Source of the DNA: Actinoplanes campanulatus
Lineage (GTDB): Bacteria; Actinomycetota; Actinomycetes; Mycobacteriales; Micromonosporaceae
Direction of reading: 5' to 3'
NCBI RefSeq assembly: GCF_014647795.1
Contig: NZ_BMPW01000020.1
Span: 1-64,000 of the forward strand
Length of the DNA: 64,000 nucleotides
A program made the translations under genes and the position numbers. Positions 59,309-64,000 of this stretch are shown in pieces. The number at the start of each line of letters is the position of its first letter. Within the stretch, counting starts at the first letter, position 1. Under the pieces are notes generated by a model, which did not search any database, was not told the origin of the DNA, and saw only the letters and a program-made list of their open reading frames with translations.

Positions 59309-60133
59309 TCATCGTGTGAGCAGATCCCGCAGTGTCTGCTCCAGCTCGGTGGTGCAGCGCACCCGGCGATCGCCGCACGGCCGCAGAATGCCGCGGTTGT
59401 CGGCGTCGTACAGGGCGGCCAGCTCGGAGGCCAGTTCCGGGGGCAGTCCGGCATCGGCCAGCGCGCCGCGCCACGCGGGCTGCGGGACGGTGACCACGGT
59501 GAGCTCCCGGCCGAGCAGTTTGCCCAGGATCTCGGCGACCTGCCGCTCGGTGTAGGCGGGCGCCTCCAGGTCGACGACCTCACTCGCCGCGGGCGGGGTG
59601 AGCAGCGCCCGTGCGGCGGCCGCGCCCACGTCGACGGTCGCGGCCATCGGCAACGGCACGTCCGCCGAGTCGGCGAAGACCGGGTAGACGCCGGACTCGA
59701 CGGCCCCGGTCTCCAGGGCCTTCTCCTGAAAATGCGGCGAGCGGATCGCGGTGAGCCGGGCGCCGGTCGCGTGCAGCGCCTGCTCCAGGTGGTGCAGCCA
59801 GCGGATCGGGCCGGTGCCGTCGGGCAGGTCGGCGCCGGTCGACGACAGCATCACCACGTGCGACACGCCACTGTCGGCCACCGCCGCGGCGATCGCCTCG
59901 ATCATGGTGGGCTCGGCGCCGCCGGTGAACGGCAGCATGACGAACACCCCACGGCACCCGGAGAACGCGGTGCTCAGACCCGTACGATCAGAAAGGTCGG
60001 AAACCGCGACCTCTCCGCCGGGGTGGGCCGACGCGGGGTTGCGGACGACGGCTCGGACCGGCGCGCCCGCGGCGAGAAGCGCCTGCGCGGCCGCGCCGCC
60101 GACACGGCCGGTGATCCCGGTGACAGCGAACAT
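59309..60133 (-). CDS. NmrA-type NAD(P)-binding protein
   Basis: 274 residues: FAVTGITGRVGGAAAQALL at the start, then VSHVVMLSSTGADL and IRSPHFQEKAL. This is the NmrA-like atypical SDR fold; a catalytic YxxxK pair is not obvious. It is divergent from an AraC regulator with a 102-bp gap. Oxidoreductase or sensor roles are both possible. Confidence 0.85.
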   Translation of the reverse strand: MFAVTGITGRVGGAAAQALLAAGAPVRAVVRNPASAHPGGEVAVSDLSDRTGLSTAFSGCRGVFVMLPFTGGAEPTMIEAIAAAVADSGVSHVVMLSSTGADLPDGTGPIRWLHHLEQALHATGARLTAIRSPHFQEKALETGAVESGVYPVFADSADVPLPMAATVDVGAAAARALLTPPAASEVVDLEAPAYTERQVAEILGKLLGRELTVVTVPQPAWRGALADAGLPPELASELAALYDADNRGILRPCGDRRVRCTTELEQTLRDLLTR

Positions 60134-60235
60134 GTGTGCCTCCCTCGATTGGTGATTACAGTCTTTCGGCGAGGGGTGAGACGATCCATGTTCGCTGGGC
60201 TCGTTCGCATGTCTGAGCGTCTACGCTGCGACCTC

Positions 60236-61168
60236 ATGGATCCGCTGGGAGATCTCCTCTACGGGGTACGGGCGCACACCGCCGCCTTCTGCCAGGCCAC
60301 CCTCGACCCGCCGTGGGGGCTGCGGATCGTCGACCGGGCGCCGCTGGCCCTGGCCGCCCCGCTGCGCGGACAGGCGTGGGTCGTGCCGGACGAGGGCGAA
60401 CCGACGCTGCTGCGGACCGGGGACGTGGCGATCGTGCAGGGCCCGGAGCCGTACACGGTGGCCGACGATCCCGGCACGCGACCGGAAATCCTCGTCCACC
60501 CGGAAAACCGCCTGACGACCGCCGACGGCCTCGACATCACCGCGGACACCAGGACGCGCACCAGGGCGGCCCGGCTCGGCGGCCCCGACGACGGCGCGAC
60601 GCTGCTGGCCAGCGGCACCTACCAGGTCTCCGGCTCGGTCAGCGGCCGCCTGCTGGCCGCGCTGCCGCGGGTCGTGCACGTGGAGCGCGAGCACGTCCAG
60701 TCGTCGATCATGGACCTGCTCTCCGCCGAGGTGGAACGGGACGAACCGGGTCAGCAGGTGGTGCTCGACCGGCTGCTCGACCTGGCGCTGGTCGCCGCGC
60801 TGCGGGGCTGGTTCGCGCGCCCGGCCGCCGACCCGCCCGGCTGGTACCGCGCGCACGGCGATCCGCTGGTCGGCGCGGCGCTGCGGATCATGCACGACGA
60901 TCCGGCCCGGTCGTGGACGGTCGCGTCGCTGGCGGCCGCCACCGGCGCGTCCCGGGCGGCGTTCGCGCGCCGGTTCACCACGCTGGTCGGGCAGCCGCCG
61001 ATGACCTATCTGACGCAGTGGCGGCTGGATGTGGCGGCCGGGGCGCTGCGGGACACCGACGCGACGATCGCCTCGATCGCCCGGCAGGTGGGGTACGCCA
61101 ACGCGTTCGCCCTGACCGTCGCGTTCAAGCGGGAGCGCGGTTCTACGCCGCAGCAGTTCCGGCGGTAG
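60236..61168 (+). CDS. AraC regulator with cupin sensor domain
   Basis: 310 residues from the ATG at 60236. The N-terminal half is an AraC-type cupin (LRIVDRAPLALAAPLRGQAW, then EPTLLRTGDVAIVQGPEPYT). The C-terminal half is the double HTH: WTVASLAAATGASRAAFARRF, then IASIARQVGYANAFALTVAF, ending in GSTPQQFRR. It belongs to the cupin_6-type AraC group that commonly controls a divergent oxidoreductase gene, here the NmrA-type gene. Confidence 0.9.
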   Translation: MDPLGDLLYGVRAHTAAFCQATLDPPWGLRIVDRAPLALAAPLRGQAWVVPDEGEPTLLRTGDVAIVQGPEPYTVADDPGTRPEILVHPENRLTTADGLDITADTRTRTRAARLGGPDDGATLLASGTYQVSGSVSGRLLAALPRVVHVEREHVQSSIMDLLSAEVERDEPGQQVVLDRLLDLALVAALRGWFARPAADPPGWYRAHGDPLVGAALRIMHDDPARSWTVASLAAATGASRAAFARRFTTLVGQPPMTYLTQWRLDVAAGALRDTDATIASIARQVGYANAFALTVAFKRERGSTPQQFRR

Positions 61169-61301
61169 CCCGCGGCGCGGCCAGCGTCTCCCGCATCAGC
61201 GCCCGCAGGTCGCCCGGCTCGGCATCGGCGACCCACCGCTCGAACGCCACCCGCAGCACCAGCCCGGCCGCCCACATGCCGGCGCCCGGCCCCGCGAGCG
61301 G
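61143..61301 (-). pseudogene. TetR-family C-terminal remnant
   Basis: The last 45 or so codons encode GMWAAGLVLRVAFERWVADA, then LRALMRETLAAPRATAG. This is the end of a TetR-type ligand-binding domain (the WAAGLVLRVAFERW helix). The rest of the protein, including the DNA-binding part, is missing or lost in frameshifts upstream. It is a decayed regulator. Its 3' end overlaps the AraC gene by 26 bp. Confidence 0.55.
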
Positions 61302-61660
61302 GTATCGGCACGCGCTCGGCCCTCCGTGTGCGGGCGCCGGGGTGGTGGGGTGGTGGGGTCGCGCGGTGGTGCGTTTGTGTGCGCTTGCTGGTCGTGGGGT
61401 GGGTGGGTGCAAACGGCCCGCGGTTCGTGGGCGGGCACCCAGGTGGTCGGCCGTTCCGGCGGGCACGGTCGGGCGACCGTGTGCGTCCACTCGCCCTGGC
61501 CCGGCAGCGCCGGACGGGTGGATCGAGTGGCCGTTCCGGCCGCCGGGTGCGCCCGCGGGATGATCGAGTCGTGCCGGGGCTACATCGATCCGCTGCCACT
61601 GCTCGAGGTGCTGAACGCGACGTAGCCGGTGCCGCCGGCAAACGGCACCGGCCCGCCGGG
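61302..61660. other. Non-coding stretch with G-tracts
   Basis: No convincing gene. It contains G-rich runs, GGGGTGGTGGGGTGGTGGGG (61339-61358) and GGGGTGGGTGGGTG (61396-61409), which could form quadruplex structures. Short fragments read like decayed coding sequence (for example the frame ending at 61625). It probably marks a deletion scar next to the TetR remnant. Confidence 0.5.
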
Positions 61661-62296
61661 TCAGTGGGCGACCGGGCAACCGCCGGTCAGCTTGCTCAGG
61701 AACTGGTTCGGGTCGTAGTAGTGCTCGACCTCCAGCAGCTTGAGGTCGTCGTTGACCTTGGCGACGCTCAGGCCGTACATCTCGATGGTCTTGCCGTTGG
61801 GCTGGTGGCCGTGGTACTCGCCGTCGAACGAGCCCCAGTGCCGCCACTTGAAGGTGACCACCGGCGGCGGGCTGAGGACCTCGAGGACCTCCCAGTAGAA
61901 GCCGTTCGGGAACGCGCCGTGGAAGACGTCGTGCTGACCGTCGAACGACTCCGGCTTGTAGAACGGGCTGTCACCGACCAGCACGTTGTAGCTGCCGGTG
62001 TCGGCGATGTCCTGTGCGGACGCCCAGGGGCCGCCGTTCACATTCGTGCGGAAGTGCTCGGTCACCATCGAGACCCAGGTGGACGGGTCCGTCTTGTGCG
62101 AGACCTCCATCTCGAAGACCTGCACGATGGACTCGACGATCGCCTCCAGGGAGCCGGGGGCGTGCTCGGTGGTCCGCTGGCCGGGCATCACGGTGTGCGA
62201 CAGGTGGTAGTCCGGGGTGCCGTGGCGCCACTCGGCCTGGTCGGCGGCCTCGATCACGGCGGTGCGGCCCTGCAGCCACAACGGGGTCTCAGACAA
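61661..62296 (-). CDS. SnoaL-like protein
   Basis: 211 residues with a TTG start and a GGAAGGA ribosome site. The fold pattern is NTF2/SnoaL: an N-terminal helical part, then WEVLEVLSPPPVVTFKWRHW, TIEMYGLSVAKVNDD, and LLEVEHYYDPNQFL. Homologues include polyketide cyclases and ester cyclases, but also proteins of unknown role. The sequence lacks a motif that would fix the reaction. It is read away from a divergent FAD oxidoreductase gene. Confidence 0.7.
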   Translation of the reverse strand: MSETPLWLQGRTAVIEAADQAEWRHGTPDYHLSHTVMPGQRTTEHAPGSLEAIVESIVQVFEMEVSHKTDPSTWVSMVTEHFRTNVNGGPWASAQDIADTGSYNVLVGDSPFYKPESFDGQHDVFHGAFPNGFYWEVLEVLSPPPVVTFKWRHWGSFDGEYHGHQPNGKTIEMYGLSVAKVNDDLKLLEVEHYYDPNQFLSKLTGGCPVAH

Positions 62297-62578
62297 CGTC
62301 TGGTGTCCTTCCAGAATGAGGGCAGGGGGGCTTCGATGTGTCGTGTTTTGATTACCCCCCGTAATTCAAAGCGTTGATCACGATATCTACGTAGGACCGG
62401 CGGCAAAAGACCTCATTGGTTAACACCTATTTGCAAAACGACTCATCTATTAACGAACGACAAAGCGTCGATTCAATTGTCAATAATCGCCGGGCGGCTC
62501 GCCGGGGGAAAGCCTACTAAGTCAATGGGAGATGTGGTTAGCTGGGAGCAGGTCAGACCCCATCGGGAGGACGTGTTC
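62297..62578. promoter_or_regulatory. AT-rich divergent promoter region
   Basis: This region of about 280 bp is markedly less GC-rich than its flanks, with runs such as TTGGTTAACACCTATTTGC and TCAATTGTCAATAATCG. It separates the SnoaL-like gene and the FAD oxidoreductase gene and should hold both promoters. I could not pick single -35/-10 pairs with confidence. No gene is seen in it. Confidence 0.45.
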
Positions 62579-63991
62579 ATGACCAGCACCGTCATCCGCC
62601 GAACGGGCGCGGCGAGCGAACCGGCCACCCATGCCGGCACCGTCGTGATCATCGGTGGCGGCGCCAGCGGCGTGCTCGCCGCCTGCGCCCTGATTCGATG
62701 TCCCGACTACCGCATCGTCCTGATCGAGCCCGGAGCCACCCCGGGACCCGGTGTCGCCTACGGCACCGCCCGGCCCTGGCACCTGCTCAACTCCCGCGCC
62801 GCCGCGATGAGCGCCGACCCCGGCGACCCCCAGCACCTGCTCCGCTGGAGCCACGCCCGCGGCCTGCCCCTGGACCCGGCGGACTTCCTGCCCCGCGCCC
62901 ACTACGGCGCCTACCTCGCCGACCGGTTCACCCACGCCCTCGGCAGCGGGCGGCTCGACCACCGGAGAGCCACCGCCACCGCGGTACGCCCCTACGGCGA
63001 CGGGCACCTCGTCCTCGACGACACCGGCGCCGCCACCTACGCCGACCACGTCGTGCTCGCCCTCGGCAACCCGCCGCCGCACCGGCCCGTGGGCATCAGC
63101 GACGCCGCGTCCGACAGCGGCGCCTACATCGGCGACCCGTGGGCGCCCGGAGCGCTCGACTCCGTACCCCGCGACCAGCCCGTTCTGCTGCTCGGCGCCG
63201 GCCTCACCGCGATCGACGTCGCACTCACCCTGACCGAGCGCGAGCGTTCATCCGAGTTCGAGCGCGCATCCGAACGCGAGCGCGGACGGCGTACCCCGCT
63301 GGATCTGATCTCTCGCCGCGGCCTGCTGCCGCTCGCCCACCCGGACCGGCCGCCCGCCCCGATCGACCTGGACCTGCCCGCCTCGCGCGACCTGGCCCCG
63401 CTGCTGCGGGCCGTGCGCGCGGCCGTCGCCGCGGGCGCCGACTGGACCGCCGTCGTCGACGCCGTCCGCTGCCGCGCCGACGACCTCTGGACCGGCCTCG
63501 ACCACGCCGCCCAGGACCGCTTCCTGCGCCACTGCCAGCGCCTCTGGGAGATCCACCGGCATCGCATGGCGCCCGCGGTAGCCGCCCGCGTCGACCGGCT
63601 GCGCCGCGCCGGCGACCTGCGCGTCCGCGCCGGCCGGATCAGCTCCGTCGACCCCCATCCCGCCGGCGGCCTCACCGTCACGATCAACGGCGAGACCCCA
63701 CGGTGGTACGCGACGGTGATCGCCTGCACCGGCCCCGCCCCGGCGCCCGTCACGCCCGGACCCCTGCTCGGCGCCCTGCTCGACGAGGGGCTGTTACGTC
63801 CCGGCCCGCACCGGCGCGGCCTCGACATCGACGCGGACGGCCGCGCCGGGCCCGGCCTGTGGCTGATCGGCCCACTGAGCCGCGGGCACCTCTGGGAGAC
63901 CACCGCGATCCCGGAGATCCGCCGTCAGGCCGAGCGACTGGCCACCGCGGTAAATACGTCGCGGGCCCGTTCGGCGCCCACTACGGTCTGA
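62579..63991 (+). CDS. FAD/NAD(P)-binding oxidoreductase
   Basis: 470 residues from the ATG at 62579, with GGGAGG 8 bp upstream. The first dinucleotide motif is TVVIIGGGASGVLAACALI, followed by VAYGTARPWHLLNSRA, as in the FAD/NAD(P)-binding family (HcaD-like/PF13454). A second motif is VLLLGAGLTAIDVALTL. An 18-bp tandem repeat lies just after it. It probably oxidises or reduces a small molecule; some relatives are siderophore-pathway or peptide-pathway oxidases. The substrate is not known. Confidence 0.85.
   Translation: MTSTVIRRTGAASEPATHAGTVVIIGGGASGVLAACALIRCPDYRIVLIEPGATPGPGVAYGTARPWHLLNSRAAAMSADPGDPQHLLRWSHARGLPLDPADFLPRAHYGAYLADRFTHALGSGRLDHRRATATAVRPYGDGHLVLDDTGAATYADHVVLALGNPPPHRPVGISDAASDSGAYIGDPWAPGALDSVPRDQPVLLLGAGLTAIDVALTLTERERSSEFERASERERGRRTPLDLISRRGLLPLAHPDRPPAPIDLDLPASRDLAPLLRAVRAAVAAGADWTAVVDAVRCRADDLWTGLDHAAQDRFLRHCQRLWEIHRHRMAPAVAARVDRLRRAGDLRVRAGRISSVDPHPAGGLTVTINGETPRWYATVIACTGPAPAPVTPGPLLGALLDEGLLRPGPHRRGLDIDADGRAGPGLWLIGPLSRGHLWETTAIPEIRRQAERLATAVNTSRARSAPTTV
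63236..63289 (+). repeat. Three 18-bp imperfect tandem repeats inside the FAD oxidoreductase gene
   Basis: GAGCGCGAGCGTTCATCC, GAGTTCGAGCGCGCATCC and GAACGCGAGCGCGGACGG encode ERERSS, EFERAS and ERERGR in frame. They add a charged loop after the second Rossmann motif. Confidence 0.8.
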
Positions 63992-64000
63992 CCGACCGAT

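Noticed and set aside
61326-61625. 99-codon frame ending in a normal stop
   Set aside because: Gly/Arg-rich composition through G-tracts, no ribosome site, no family; probably part of decayed sequence.

Overview
The window comes from a very GC-rich actinomycete chromosome. The overall style fits Actinoplanes or another member of the Micromonosporaceae: GTG starts, strong G/C at third codon positions, several likely leaderless promoters, an FxSxx-COOH peptide locus, and several NB-ARC/TPR proteins. This is an inference from gene content; no rRNA or tRNA gene was seen that would settle it.

Layout. 1-750 is the 3' part of a transposase. 1166-4940 is an efflux module: an ABC exporter and an MFS exporter on the minus strand, divergent from a TetR gene, with a 32-bp perfect palindrome between them. 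4927-9546 is an efeUOB iron uptake operon under two iron boxes, split between efeO and efeB by a TnpB insertion element. 9607-15808 holds a convergent M56 peptidase/BlaI pair, a lipoprotein, and an AraC - Baeyer-Villiger monooxygenase - alcohol dehydrogenase cluster. 16098-24645 is a ribosomal-peptide (FxsA/FxsB/FxsT) locus: precursor peptide, radical SAM enzyme and stand-alone HExxH protein in one operon, with an NB-ARC/TPR protein on each side. 24781-28573 contains a cupin/dehydrogenase/DUF4334 operon and a TetR with a membrane protein. 28570-31143 has a HAD protein and an NAD-dependent DNA ligase whose promoter looks like the LexA-independent (PafBC type) DNA damage motif.

32993-47134 is the most unusual part. 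Two membrane-anchored NB-ARC-type ATPases with overlapping genes read leftward. Four tightly overlapped genes read rightward: an HExxH metalloprotease-like protein, a CHAT caspase-like protease, a 1576-residue P-loop ATPase, and a 340-residue protein with one hydrophobic helix. The cluster has the parts of an NLR/caspase-type conflict or cell-fate system: sensors, proteases and a possible membrane-acting partner. I do not recognise this exact arrangement.

47141-50941 holds redox and regulator genes (aldo/keto reductase with an XRE regulator, NmrA protein with an HxlR regulator, and a DUF4375-like protein). 51014-56242 is a mobile region: a second TnpB element next to a Tn554-like transposon with two tyrosine recombinases and a DUF6262 protein, whose matching inverted ends can be seen. 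56292-63991 returns to ordinary genes: a methyltransferase, a GGDEF/EAL protein, an NmrA protein with AraC regulator, a decayed TetR remnant, a SnoaL-like protein and an FAD/NAD(P)-binding oxidoreductase.

Four genes carry short in-frame tandem repeats (units of 12, 15, 15 and 18 bp), which suggests active slippage or expansion in this genome.
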